Origin: SVMC01 sp045601345
Lineage (GTDB): Bacteria > Bacillota > Clostridia > Oscillospirales > Oscillospiraceae
NCBI GenBank assembly: GCA_045601345.1
Contig: JAZRZL010000087.1
Location: forward strand, 1-36,044
Length of the DNA stretch: 36,044 nucleotides
Direction of reading: 5' to 3'
The notes beneath the pieces were generated by a model. It worked only from the letters and a program-made list of their open reading frames with translations. It had not been told where the DNA came from and did not search any database. Below are positions 14,732 to 24,088 of the stretch, piece after piece; the stretch's first letter is position 1; the number at the start of each line of letters is the position of its first letter. Made by a program: the position numbers and the translations under genes.

Positions 14732-16210
14732 ATGGAAAGATTATCCTACCAGACCCTTGAAGCACAGGCCTATGACGGCTTTTACCTGAAAAACGCGCCG
14801 GAACGGATTCTCCAGTTCGGTGAAGGAAATTTCCTGCGCGCCTTTGTCGATTATTTTGTTGACGTTATGAACGAGACGGCAGACTTCAATACCAAGGTTG
14901 TCCTCACGCAGCCCATCGCTCCCGGTATGGCTCCCTTCATCAACGAGCAGGACGGTCTGTACACCCTGTTCCTCCGTGGACGCGAAAACGGTCAGCAGGT
15001 CAACCGCAAGCGCCTGATCTCGTGCGTTTCCCGCTGCCTTGCGCCATACAAGGATTATCAGGCTCTGTTGGACTGCGCGAAAAATCCCGAGCTGCGCTTC
15101 ATTGTATCCAACACCACCGAAGCCGGCATCACCTACGACCCCGCTTGTCAGCTCTGCGATGCGCCTCCCTCCAGCTTCCCCGCAAAGCTGACCGCTTTTC
15201 TCTACGAGCGTTTCCGTCTTGGCCTCAGAGGCTTCATCATTCTCTCCTGTGAGCTTATTGATCACAACGGTGACGAGCTAAAGCGCTGCGTGAACCTTTA
15301 CATTGACCAGTGGGGTCTGCGTGAGGAATTCCGTGCGTGGGTCAACAGCGAAAACATCTTCTGCTCCACGCTGGTAGACCGCATCGTGACCGGCTACCCC
15401 AAAGCCGAGGCTGCTGCCATCTGTGAGGCGCTGGGCTACGAGGACAAGCTGCTGGATACCGGTGAGGTATTTGGCTTCTGGGTCATTGAAGGTCCTCCGT
15501 CCATCCGCGAGGAGCTTCCCTTTGAAAAGGCCGGTCTCCCCATCATCGTAGTGGACGACCATGCCCCCTACAAGCAGCGCAAGGTTCGCATCCTCAACGG
15601 TGCGCACACCTCCATGGTTCTCGGTGCCTACCTTGCAGGGCAGGATATCGTAAGAAACTGCATGGATGATGAGGTTATCCACGGCTTTATGAATAAGACC
15701 ATCTTCTCTGAGATCATTCCCACACTGGATCTGCCGAAGGACGATCTTACCAGCTTTGCCGCCGCAGTCACCGAGCGGTTCCATAACCCCTATATCGACC
15801 ATTCTCTGCTTGCCATCTCCCTGAATTCCACCGCCAAGTGGGCAGCCCGCGTTCTGCCCAGCCTTGAGGAATATGTGCGCCGTGTCGGCACCCTGCCCCG
15901 GTGCATCACCTTCTCCTTCGCCGCCTATCTGGCCTTCTATCACCGCGGACAGACCCGCGGGGACGGCTGTCTGCTCGGTAAGCGTGGCAACGACGAATAT
16001 GCCATCCGCGACGACGAATGGGTACTGGACTTCTTCTATGACCATCGTGCAGATGATGCTGCCGCGCTGGCAAATGCCGTCATCCATAACGAGCGTATGT
16101 GGAACTGCCGCCTGAGCGCCATTGCCGGATTCGAGGAAGCTGTCACCGAGGCTCTGCAACAGATCGAAACCGAAGGTATGTATCAGGCCATGAAGAATTG
16201 CCTTTCCTGA
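14732..16210 (+). CDS. uxaB: Tagaturonate reductase (altronate oxidoreductase)
   Basis: The 492-residue mannitol-dehydrogenase-family enzyme reduces D-tagaturonate to D-altronate with NADH. The Rossmann motif is ILQFGEGNFLRAFVDYFVD. VSNTTEAGI, VDRIVTGYP and VRILNGAHTSMVLGAYLAG are characteristic of the UxaB branch; the last carries the catalytic Lys/Asn/His area. AAGGAGAA precedes the ATG. It is paired with uxaA 13 nt downstream, which fixes it as UxaB in contrast to the UxuB-like gene at 3134-4750. Confidence 0.95.
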   Translation: MERLSYQTLEAQAYDGFYLKNAPERILQFGEGNFLRAFVDYFVDVMNETADFNTKVVLTQPIAPGMAPFINEQDGLYTLFLRGRENGQQVNRKRLISCVSRCLAPYKDYQALLDCAKNPELRFIVSNTTEAGITYDPACQLCDAPPSSFPAKLTAFLYERFRLGLRGFIILSCELIDHNGDELKRCVNLYIDQWGLREEFRAWVNSENIFCSTLVDRIVTGYPKAEAAAICEALGYEDKLLDTGEVFGFWVIEGPPSIREELPFEKAGLPIIVVDDHAPYKQRKVRILNGAHTSMVLGAYLAGQDIVRNCMDDEVIHGFMNKTIFSEIIPTLDLPKDDLTSFAAAVTERFHNPYIDHSLLAISLNSTAKWAARVLPSLEEYVRRVGTLPRCITFSFAAYLAFYHRGQTRGDGCLLGKRGNDEYAIRDDEWVLDFFYDHRADDAAALANAVIHNERMWNCRLSAIAGFEEAVTEALQQIETEGMYQAMKNCLS

Positions 16211-16223
16211 AAAGAGGACTGCC

Positions 16224-17702
16224 ATGAAACTGATTCAAATCCATCCGCAGGATAACGTCGCCGTGGCTCTTTGCCCCATTTCCGCAGGTGAGGTTCTTTC
16301 CGTCGGCGGCATTACGATCACCGCCGCGCAGGACATCGCGCAGGGGCATAAAATCGCCCTTCGTCCCATCAAACCGCAGATGCCCGTGACAAAATACGGA
16401 TGTACCATCGGCACTGCCGTATGTCCCATCCCCGCCGGTGCATGGGTACACACCCACAATGTGCGCACCAGCCTTTCCGAAAACGGCACATACCACTATC
16501 ACCACAGGGTCGAGTCCCTGCCTGTATGCTCGCCCGTAACCTTTTCCGGGTTTCGCCGCCCCGACGGAAGCGTAGGCATCCGCAATGAGCTTTGGATTAT
16601 TCCCACTGTCGGCTGCGTCAACAGCGTTGCCCAGAAGCTCGCCGCCCAAAACCAGAACCTTGTCTGTGGAACGGTGGATGGGCTATACGCCTTCCCGCAC
16701 CCCTTCGGATGCAGTCAGATGGGTGACGACCACGCGCAAACGCGAAAGCTCCTTGCCGCTTTGGCAAAGCACCCCAATGCAGGCGGTGTGCTGATCCTTG
16801 GTCTCGGCTGTGAAAACCTGACAATGGAGCAGTTCCGTCAGGCGCTCGGCGAATGGGATGACAGGCGTGTCCGTTTTCTGGTCTGCCAGCAGGTGGATGA
16901 CGAATTTGCCGCAGGACGCGCATTGCTCAAGGAGCTTTCAGATTATGCCGGACAGTTTTGCCGGGAACAGATCCCCGCTTCCGAGCTTATTATCGGCATG
17001 AAATGCGGCGGCTCCGACGGCCTTTCTGGAATTACCGCAAATCCCACCGTAGGCACCTTCTCCGATCTGCTGGTCGCTCTGGGCGGCAGCACCATTCTTA
17101 CGGAGGTTCCCGAAATGTTCGGTGCGGAGAGTCTGCTGTTCGACCGCTGCCAGGATGAGGAAACCTTCCGCAAGGCGGTCTCCATGATTGAAGACTTTAA
17201 GCAATATTATGTCAACCATGGGCAGGTCGTCTATGAAAACCCAAGCCCCGGCAACAAGGCGGGCGGCATCACCACGCTGGAGGACAAGTCCTGCGGCTGC
17301 GTCCAAAAGGGCGGTCATGCACAGATCACCGATGTTCTCAGCTATGGGCAGCGCGTTTCACGCAAGGGGCTTCAGCTTCTTAGCGGCCCCGGCAATGATC
17401 TTGTCAGCTCCACCGCCCTTGCCGCCGCAGGCGCACACCTGATCCTCTTCACCACCGGGCGCGGCACTCCCTTCGGTGCTCCCGTTCCGACAGTGAAGAT
17501 CTCAACAAATACGGCGCTGTTTGAAAAGAAATCCGCCTGGATCGACTTCAATGCCGGAACTGTCGCACAAGGACAGCCCATTGAGCAGGCGGCACAGGAT
17601 CTCCTTGCGCTCGTCTTGTCTATTTCCAACGGCAAGCCTACCCGATCCGAGCAGCTCGGTGCCCGCGATATTTCCATCTGGAAGGACGGCGTTGTCCTCT
17701 AA
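16224..17702 (+). CDS. uxaA: Altronate dehydratase
   Basis: The 492-residue protein has the full UxaA/GarD layout. An N-terminal SAF domain (1-90, MKLIQIHPQDNVAVAL... GHKIALRPI) is followed by the large dehydratase domain: GFRRPDGSVGIRNELWIIPTVGCVN, HPFGCSQMGDDH, ILGLGCENL, GMKCGGSDGLSGITANP, AGGITTLEDKSCGCVQKGG and the TGRGTPFGAPVPT region. Cys and His residues that bind iron in the family are in place. It converts D-altronate to 2-keto-3-deoxygluconate for KdgK. AGAGGA precedes the start. It is the last gene of the operon and is followed by a terminator. Confidence 0.96.
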   Translation: MKLIQIHPQDNVAVALCPISAGEVLSVGGITITAAQDIAQGHKIALRPIKPQMPVTKYGCTIGTAVCPIPAGAWVHTHNVRTSLSENGTYHYHHRVESLPVCSPVTFSGFRRPDGSVGIRNELWIIPTVGCVNSVAQKLAAQNQNLVCGTVDGLYAFPHPFGCSQMGDDHAQTRKLLAALAKHPNAGGVLILGLGCENLTMEQFRQALGEWDDRRVRFLVCQQVDDEFAAGRALLKELSDYAGQFCREQIPASELIIGMKCGGSDGLSGITANPTVGTFSDLLVALGGSTILTEVPEMFGAESLLFDRCQDEETFRKAVSMIEDFKQYYVNHGQVVYENPSPGNKAGGITTLEDKSCGCVQKGGHAQITDVLSYGQRVSRKGLQLLSGPGNDLVSSTALAAAGAHLILFTTGRGTPFGAPVPTVKISTNTALFEKKSAWIDFNAGTVAQGQPIEQAAQDLLALVLSISNGKPTRSEQLGARDISIWKDGVVL

Positions 17703-17727
17703 AGCTCTACGCATCTAAAAGAATCAA

Positions 17728-17770
17728 GAGGGTGTCTCAAAATGCAGTTTTCGCATTTTGAGACAGCCTC
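17728..17770. terminator. Bidirectional terminator between uxaA and SLH enzyme gene
   Basis: GTCTCAAAATGC (17734-17745) pairs with GCATTTTGAGAC (17753-17764), with the flanking GAGGG/CCTC extending the stem. It lies between convergent genes. The T runs on both sides are short. A 14-bp fragment of a dispersed repeat (17774-17787) follows directly. Confidence 0.75.
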
Positions 17771-17799
17771 CACTTTAGAGGTGACCTTTATATATGTGC

Positions 17800-20700
17800 T
17801 TAACCCAGATAGCGCATGATGATCGTGGCGATCTGGGCGCGGGTGGCGTTGGCCTTGGGGTCGAGGAGAATGGTATCATCGGCGGTTTTTACGCCGGTAA
17901 TCAGCTCTCTCTGCGTTGCCCAGAGAAGGGCATCCTTGGCATAATCGCCGACCTGCTTTGCGTCCGGGAAGTCCAGCGTGCCGGTAACATTAGGCTTTCC
18001 AGCGTAGCGGTAGAGGATGGTGGCAATCTGTTCGCGGGAGATGGGGGCTTCGGGCTTGAAGCTGCCATCGTTATAGCCGTTGACGATGTCGTTTTCTGCT
18101 GCCCAGAGCACGGCCCTGGTATAGTATCTGCCAGCTTCCACGTCCGTGAAGCTCTTTTCGGTAGCGGTTTCCGGCTCTCCGGCGATGCGATAGAGGATGG
18201 TAACCAACTGGCCGCGGGTGACGGTGCCGTTCGGCTTGAAGAGGGTTGCGGACATACCGTTCATCAGCTTGTTCTCCATGCAGTAGTCAATGCCTGCGTG
18301 TGCCCAGGTTCCGGCCTTGGGGGCATCGGTGTAGCCCTTGGCAGGACAGCTTTCGCCGCCATTGCATACGTAATCGGGATCCTTTGCGCCACAGCGGGTA
18401 CACTTGCCGTTTACATAATTATGGCCAAGTGCGGGAATTTCCGTGATTTCCTTATAGTCACAGCGGGAGCAGGTCTTTGTAATAGAACCGGCAGCGGTGC
18501 AGGATGCGGCAATCGTGGTCTCCTTCACATCATGACCCAATGCGGGCACTTCATCGTCAATGTAGCTCTCGCCGCAATCGCAGGTGTAGGTGGTGAAGCC
18601 CTTTTCCGTGCAGGTGGGGGCGGTGATGGCTTTGGCATAAGCATGGATATGCGGCAGGGGTTCGCCGCCGACATCCTCAAACTTGAGGGACTTGATTAGG
18701 AATTCATAGCCCTCGGTCATGCCGGTGTAGGCATCGATGGCAATTTTGTCTGCCTCAATGCCGGTATCCTCATAGGAGAACATCTCAGTAAAGTTCTCAC
18801 CATCGGAAGAGCGCAGGCAGGTATAGGTCGTGCCCTCCTTGATGAGCTGATACCAGTAGGTGCCGTTGGAGGCAAGGCCGGGAGAGGAATTCAGATCGGC
18901 AGAATCCGCCGTAATGCTGCCATTCACGCGCAGGAAGTTCTGCATGGCACCGTCACCGCCGCGGATACCGGCTGCATTGTTATAATCCTGCATGGCATAG
19001 AAGCCGAAGAACTGGTAATAGCCGTTGGAGGCTCTGCCCTGAGAGAAGGTAAACTCCATCGTAGCTGCCCAGTCGCCCTCCACGGGGATGAGCACCAAAT
19101 CCTTGGGCGTGGTGGCAGCGCTGCCGGAGAGCTGGTCATTGGCAGGCTCAAATCCATCCTTGGTGGTGATCAGGTACAGACCTTCACCGCTCCGAATGGC
19201 CGTTGCACTCTTGTTGACAACCTCAAAGCGGTCGGCGCTGGCAGGATCGGTGAAGTCAATATCATCGGGAACCGTCGCACCAACTCTTGCAATTCGTTTG
19301 GTTTTTGTCTCGCCGCACTGAATGCAGGTGAAGGTCTTCACGCCGGGGGTTGTCTCGGTGGGCGCTACAGTCACAACGCCCGCATCATAGATATGTCCGG
19401 TGGGGGCAATGGCGGTGTAGGTGGTATAGTAGCAGTTGGCGCAGGTCTGGTAGGCTGCCCAGCCCTCATCCACACAGCCGGGGGCCTTGCCGGGATGGTC
19501 AACGAGCGTATGTCCGGTGGGTGCAAGCACCTTGCCCTCGGCAACGGTTCTGCCGCAAATCTGGCAGACCTGCTCGCCGCTGTAGCCCTCACCCTCGCAG
19601 GTGGGTGCCTTGGCGTTCACGGTAACGGTCTGATGCTCATGGGCTTCCTCCAGAAGGTCAGCCGTGACCGGGGTGAAGGCAAATTTGTCAAGGTTGGGTG
19701 CGAAGTTATCCAGCAGGATCGTGCCGCCCTGATTGCGGCGGTATGCTCTCTGGTCATCGTTCCAGAGCTTAATGGTATTTTCGCCCTCCTTCAGCTCCAG
19801 CGTCAGGGTCTTGACGCGGATGCAGTCGGCGCTGTAGGTGTTGCGGAAGAAAATATTCCGAGCGCGTCCGCCGTTGAGGCTCATGGTCACATAGCGGTCA
19901 ACCATGGCCACATTGGTGCCGTGGTTGCCGAACAGCTCGCTGTTGGAATGATAGATATCCACCTGATATTTCCCGGCCTTGGGGGCATTGTAGGTGATGG
20001 TCAGGGCGTTGGAGCCGTCGGCCTTGCCCTCCATGCCCTTGACCAGCTTGCCGCCGGAGGCGTAATCGCTGTTCATCGTGGTCGTATTGCCGGAGAATTT
20101 GCCGGATTCTGCCTCGATCACGGTGGTCTCGGATGCAAGTGCCGCATTCTTCGTCAGGTTGATGCTGTCCAGACGAATATTCTCGGAGGTGGCATCCACA
20201 TCCAGAATGTTCATGCCCTTTTCCAGATATACGGTGGTCTTGACCGTATTCCAGCCGCGGCAGGAGGGGGCGGCAATATCGGTGACCTTGTTGCACAGGG
20301 TCAGGGCGGTGTTGTGGAGGTAGAGGCCGAATTTCTCATCGGTATTACTCTGGTAGCGAAGCGCCAGATTGTACATGCCGGGTGCATCGGCATAGGCGAC
20401 AAAGCGCAGACCGCCGCCCTGATAGACCTTATTGCTGAAGCCCGTGACATAGCCGATGCCGGTATACTCGGAAATTTCGCGCTCTGTGCGCAAGGAGGAG
20501 GATTTCAGACCGATAAGCGTATTGAAATCTGCATCCTCAGCCTCCAGCGTCTTGTCATAGCGGTAGCTCTCCGTGCCGGTGTAGGTCACATACAGGCAGT
20601 CAATGACGGGATAGCCGGTGGTGGAGGCATTGGGCTGGAATTTGATGGTATGTTCTCCGGCACTCAGGTAGGGATAGATGGAGAAGTTGTCGCAGGTGAG

Positions 20701-22359
20701 CTGGAGCATGGTGTTATCCAGAACCTGCGTGATGGGGCTTTGTGCATCCACCGTAATATCGAGCTTGCCCATGCGGGGGTTATGGTTATTCATGTTGCCG
20801 GGGTTGGAGCCGGTATTTTGGCCGTAGACGGTCTTGATCTCATAGTAGCCGTCGGCGGGCACAGTGAAGCGGAAAGTGAGGGTAGAGCCGGTATTGGGGA
20901 GGCTGGCAAGGGAGCCATTAGAGGCGGGATAGCGGGTATTGGAGCTGACGGTAGAAGCACCGCCTGCGCGGGTGGCGTTTTCGCCCTCGAGCGTGGTTTT
21001 CCATGCGCCCTCGATCTCGTTGGCATCGGAAGCCGTCTCTACCGGGATGGCGGTGGCATAATAGACGGTCGTTGCCGTTGCGCCCTCGACCGGGATGTTC
21101 ACAGTGCCGTTTTCAATGGGCAGCACCCGGCGATAGACCAGATACGGTTCCTCAGCGGGGCCATAGGTGCCGGAATAGGTGGTGGAGCGGAGAGTGACCA
21201 ACGCATAGGCGCTGTTCTTGAAAGCCTGTGTCTTATTGAGGTTGGTCATTTTCAGGACTTCATTGCCCTTGTAGCTGCCGCCGAAGAGGGCATAAGCGGT
21301 CTTTCGGCTCTCATCCATGGTGGCAAGGCCATAGAGATCGATCTTGGTGGTGCTGGTGGAGCACTTGACCGTGGTGCCGGTCATGCCCGCATAGAGCTTG
21401 TAAAGCCACCATGCGCCGTTCGGCTCATTGGCATCGGCAGCCAGATCATCCAGTGCATTGCCGACATTCCAGAAGGCAAGGCAGCCGCTGGCCTCATTGT
21501 CCTCCAGCGTTGCCACATACTTGACAAGACCTGCCGGATTGCCGAGATTTTCATACTGGCCATACTCGTTGACGCAGACCTCATAATCGGTGAGACCCGC
21601 CGCCTCGCAGTGGCTCTTGATGGTGTTGATCTCGTTCTCCATGGAGTTATAGCGGTCATCGAACAGGTCGTGAATGGTGACCTGATAGGGTTCGCAGTCG
21701 TTGGCTACGCAGAATTTCAGCCAGTCGCGGATGAAATTGCCATTGAAGTTGGCATAGCCGGGGCCGGAGAAGCGAGCCTGGGGGTCGATAGCGCGGATGG
21801 TCTCCACAAAATCCTTCCATGCGGCAAACCATGTGGCATTGTCTACATCCCAGCTGCCGCCGTTGCCGTCCGTCTCATTGAAAATATTGTAGACGCATCT
21901 GCCGGACAGACCGGCCTCCACACATTTTCTGGCCATATCGGCAAGCTGGGATTTGTAGAGGTCATAGTTGGCCTTGGAGGCGAAGGGCGGTTCCTCATAG
22001 TACCAGCCGGCCTTAATATCCGGGCAGCCGACCTGAATCCACTGGCCGCCGGACTCTAAAAAGGTCTTCGCCGTGAGCACGGCATCGCCGGTGGGATGCT
22101 GGAGGCCATCGGGCGGCTTCTGCTCAAAGGTGTAGGGACGGATCGGGGTAAGCAGATTGGTGGTGGGGACATCCTCCTCACCGATGCCATAGAGACAGCC
22201 CATGGCAAGGTGGCGAATCTCATGACCGGACTGGGAAAAATCAGCGGTAAACGAAGTCCAGCCGCTGTAATCCGCCGCAAGCACATGGGGGGCAAGCGCC
22301 AGCACCAGCGCCAGAGTCAGCGCCCATGCCAGCACCCGCCGGGTGGTTTTTTTCATCAT
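17800..22359 (-). CDS. Giant SLH-anchored glycoside hydrolase, clan GH-A-like
   Basis: The 1519-residue surface enzyme has a signal peptide at 1-28. Residues 32-330 form a TIM-barrel-like catalytic domain with YNIFNET (acid/base candidate E162) and VCVNEYGQ (nucleophile candidate E265), the clan GH-A pattern; family is unsure (GH39- or GH5-like are options). Three CBM6/35-like modules follow at about 456-596, 604-737 and 747-890 (TLEGENA, TLEAEDA, VIEAESG). Cys/His-rich repeats lie at 908-1025 and 1225-1340 (CxxC pairs with PTGH or PALGH). A concanavalin-like module separates them (1033-1215), and three SLH repeats end the protein (1345-1519). SLH domains bind pyruvylated wall polymers, so it should sit on the cell surface. 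GGAG precedes the start. The polymer attacked is unknown; a pectic or glucuronoxylan side chain would fit the locus. Confidence 0.88.
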   Translation of the reverse strand: MMKKTTRRVLAWALTLALVLALAPHVLAADYSGWTSFTADFSQSGHEIRHLAMGCLYGIGEEDVPTTNLLTPIRPYTFEQKPPDGLQHPTGDAVLTAKTFLESGGQWIQVGCPDIKAGWYYEEPPFASKANYDLYKSQLADMARKCVEAGLSGRCVYNIFNETDGNGGSWDVDNATWFAAWKDFVETIRAIDPQARFSGPGYANFNGNFIRDWLKFCVANDCEPYQVTIHDLFDDRYNSMENEINTIKSHCEAAGLTDYEVCVNEYGQYENLGNPAGLVKYVATLEDNEASGCLAFWNVGNALDDLAADANEPNGAWWLYKLYAGMTGTTVKCSTSTTKIDLYGLATMDESRKTAYALFGGSYKGNEVLKMTNLNKTQAFKNSAYALVTLRSTTYSGTYGPAEEPYLVYRRVLPIENGTVNIPVEGATATTVYYATAIPVETASDANEIEGAWKTTLEGENATRAGGASTVSSNTRYPASNGSLASLPNTGSTLTFRFTVPADGYYEIKTVYGQNTGSNPGNMNNHNPRMGKLDITVDAQSPITQVLDNTMLQLTCDNFSIYPYLSAGEHTIKFQPNASTTGYPVIDCLYVTYTGTESYRYDKTLEAEDADFNTLIGLKSSSLRTEREISEYTGIGYVTGFSNKVYQGGGLRFVAYADAPGMYNLALRYQSNTDEKFGLYLHNTALTLCNKVTDIAAPSCRGWNTVKTTVYLEKGMNILDVDATSENIRLDSINLTKNAALASETTVIEAESGKFSGNTTTMNSDYASGGKLVKGMEGKADGSNALTITYNAPKAGKYQVDIYHSNSELFGNHGTNVAMVDRYVTMSLNGGRARNIFFRNTYSADCIRVKTLTLELKEGENTIKLWNDDQRAYRRNQGGTILLDNFAPNLDKFAFTPVTADLLEEAHEHQTVTVNAKAPTCEGEGYSGEQVCQICGRTVAEGKVLAPTGHTLVDHPGKAPGCVDEGWAAYQTCANCYYTTYTAIAPTGHIYDAGVVTVAPTETTPGVKTFTCIQCGETKTKRIARVGATVPDDIDFTDPASADRFEVVNKSATAIRSGEGLYLITTKDGFEPANDQLSGSAATTPKDLVLIPVEGDWAATMEFTFSQGRASNGYYQFFGFYAMQDYNNAAGIRGGDGAMQNFLRVNGSITADSADLNSSPGLASNGTYWYQLIKEGTTYTCLRSSDGENFTEMFSYEDTGIEADKIAIDAYTGMTEGYEFLIKSLKFEDVGGEPLPHIHAYAKAITAPTCTEKGFTTYTCDCGESYIDDEVPALGHDVKETTIAASCTAAGSITKTCSRCDYKEITEIPALGHNYVNGKCTRCGAKDPDYVCNGGESCPAKGYTDAPKAGTWAHAGIDYCMENKLMNGMSATLFKPNGTVTRGQLVTILYRIAGEPETATEKSFTDVEAGRYYTRAVLWAAENDIVNGYNDGSFKPEAPISREQIATILYRYAGKPNVTGTLDFPDAKQVGDYAKDALLWATQRELITGVKTADDTILLDPKANATRAQIATIIMRYLG

Positions 22360-22457
22360 AACGGTTTCTCCTTTCAGTTTTCTTATATTACCTGTTATAC
22401 CAGATATTGGTGCAAAATGCGACAGTTTTTCTTTACAAATTTAATTTTTGTGAAGTA

Positions 22458-22510
22458 TGACGGAAACAAGACCCGCAGATTCGACTGTGATGAATTTTTA
22501 GAGGTGACCT
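22458..22510. repeat. Family 2 repeat fragment
   Basis: The first 28 bp (22458-22485) match 36013-36040 at the right window edge with one difference. The last 26 bp (22485-22510) match 3026-3051 exactly in inverted orientation. It is probably the end of a palindromic repeat, left upstream of the SLH enzyme gene. Confidence 0.65.
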
Positions 22511-22531
22511 CAATTACCGCGGCTGAAAGGA

Positions 22532-23231
22532 CATGGTAATTGAATGTATTAAAAAAATATGAACATTGGGTAACGTTATGTCAACTGCACACAACAGGGC
22601 AGTGGGCGGTTTTCCATGGCAGTAAGTTAACAGCCCTTGCCTTCCCCGCTGGGGAAGGTGCCGCCCGCAGGCGGCGGATGAGGTTGGCCTCCTAAAATGG
22701 AGCGCTTCCTATGTTAGGAAGGTTTTCTGTTTTGGTAGTGCGCCCAGTGACCTCTTCCGTCTCGCTTCGCTCGACAGCTTCCCCAGAGGGGAAGCCTTGG
22801 CTCTTGCCTTCCCCTCTGGGGAAGGTGCCGCCCGCAGGCGGCGGATGAGGTTTGCCTTCCTGAAACTGAGTGCTTCCTATATTAGGAAGGTTTTCTGTTT
22901 TGGCAGTGCGCCCAATGACCTCATCAGTCTCGCTTCGCTCGCCAGCTTCCCCAGAGGGGAAGCCTTAGCCCTTGCCTTCCCCTCTGGGGAAGGTGCCGCC
23001 CGCAGGCGGCGGATGAGGTTTGCTTCCTGAAACTGAGTGCTTCCTATATTAGGAAGGTTTTCTGTTTTGGTAGTGCGCCCAGTGACCTCTTCCGTCTCGC
23101 TTCGCTCGCCAGCTTCCCCAGCGGGGAGGCCTTGGCGCGGGCTATGTTAGGAAGGTTTCCGCAGCTGCTAACTTAACGCCATTGGGGGAGGTTCGTTTGT
23201 TTATAATTTGTTTACTCATTCAATTACCGTG
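22532..23231 (-). mobile_element. MITE-like element family 1, copy B (long form, three units)
   Basis: The ends are CATGGTAATTGAATG (22532-22546) and CATTCAATTACCGTG (23217-23231), an inverted pair. Inner arms repeat the CCATGGCAGTAAGTTAACAG and CTAACTTAACGCCATTGG motifs of copy D. Between them are three tandem ~167-bp units beginning near 22637, 22804 and 22972. It is inverted relative to copies A, C and D. No flanking duplication was found. It ends 21 bp before the -35 of the phosphatase/kinase operon. ORFs running through the units are not genes. Confidence 0.82.
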
Positions 23232-23252
23232 TGATAAAATGCAATAAGCTAA

Positions 23253-23281
23253 TTGCAATATTGAAAAAAATGTGATATAAT
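23253..23281 (+). promoter_or_regulatory. Promoter of the cpsB-BY-kinase operon
   Basis: TTGCAA (23253-23258) is followed after 17 bp by TATAAT (23276-23281). The leader is about 45 nt and includes GGGAGGAGG just before the start codon at 23331. Confidence 0.82.
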
Positions 23282-23330
23282 GCCGTAGAGTGGAAAGTAG
23301 GCAGTATCATTACAGGGAGGAGGCAAATGG

Positions 23331-24068
23331 ATGTACGATCTCCACAGCCATATCCTTCCGGGTCTGGATGATGGGGCGCAGTCCATGCAGGACACGCTCC
23401 TTATGGCGGATATGGCCGCCCGATGTGGTACCAGAAAGATTGTATGTACGCCCCACTGTAGTACGGATGACCCCAATCTCTCCTATCGCTTGGAACAAAT
23501 TATCAATCGAACCCAACAGGCCAATGCGATACTTTATCAGGAGCGGATTCCTATCCGGCTCTATCCGGGCATGGAATTTTTGTGCGCAGAAAATCCCTCC
23601 ATTTTTCTGGAGCGTGGCGATTTTCTGACACTTGCCGGTTCGCGCTATCTGCTCATTGAATTTTCCTTTGATATTCGTTCCTCTGCCATTCAGGATGCTG
23701 CTTCTACAGTTGCCCGCCATGGACTGATTCCCATTATCGCCCATCCCGAGCGCTATGACTGCGTACAATGGACACCTGATATGGTGCGCGGTTGGGTTAG
23801 CCAAGGATGGCTGATTCAGATCAATCGTGGTAGTATCACAGGAAATTTCGGTCAGGAAGCCTACGACACCGCCGCATGGATACTCTATCGCCGCCTTGCA
23901 CAGCTGGTGGCCAGCGATGCCCATGGGATTGATTTCCGTACTCCCGATCTGATGCAGGGATACCACTGGGCGCTGCACAACTGCGGTCAGGAATATGCCG
24001 ATGTACTGTTTTTCGATAATCCCCGCTGCATTCTCTCCAACCGTTTGGTGGAAACTGCCTTTCGTTGA
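23331..24068 (+). CDS. CpsB/CapC-type tyrosine phosphatase (PHP fold)
   Basis: The 245-residue protein belongs to the PHP-fold phosphatases that dephosphorylate BY-kinases using a metal cluster. The metal motifs are all visible: MYDLHSHILPGLDDGA (H5, H7), CTPHCS, GMEF, IIAHPERY and ASDAHG. The start is ATG 23331; an ATG four bases earlier is out of frame. It is the first gene of the operon with two BY-kinase-like proteins, so those tails are its likely substrates. Family members regulate capsule/exopolysaccharide assembly, but no polysaccharide genes are present here. Confidence 0.95.
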   Translation: MYDLHSHILPGLDDGAQSMQDTLLMADMAARCGTRKIVCTPHCSTDDPNLSYRLEQIINRTQQANAILYQERIPIRLYPGMEFLCAENPSIFLERGDFLTLAGSRYLLIEFSFDIRSSAIQDAASTVARHGLIPIIAHPERYDCVQWTPDMVRGWVSQGWLIQINRGSITGNFGQEAYDTAAWILYRRLAQLVASDAHGIDFRTPDLMQGYHWALHNCGQEYADVLFFDNPRCILSNRLVETAFR

Positions 24069-24088
24069 ATTTCCTTTTGGGAGGAACT

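Noticed and set aside
19393..22059. 888-residue plus-strand ORF
   Set aside because: It is antisense to the SLH enzyme; a Gly/Ala/Val/Ile-rich shadow without protein-like motifs.
22797..23030. 77-residue ORF rich in Arg within repeat units
   Set aside because: It reads straight through family 1 units and repeats with them; such ORFs are often mis-annotated as hypothetical proteins.
22637..23140. Possible CRISPR array (regular repeats)
   Set aside because: The ~167-bp units are similar over their whole length, there are no unique spacers and no cas genes nearby.
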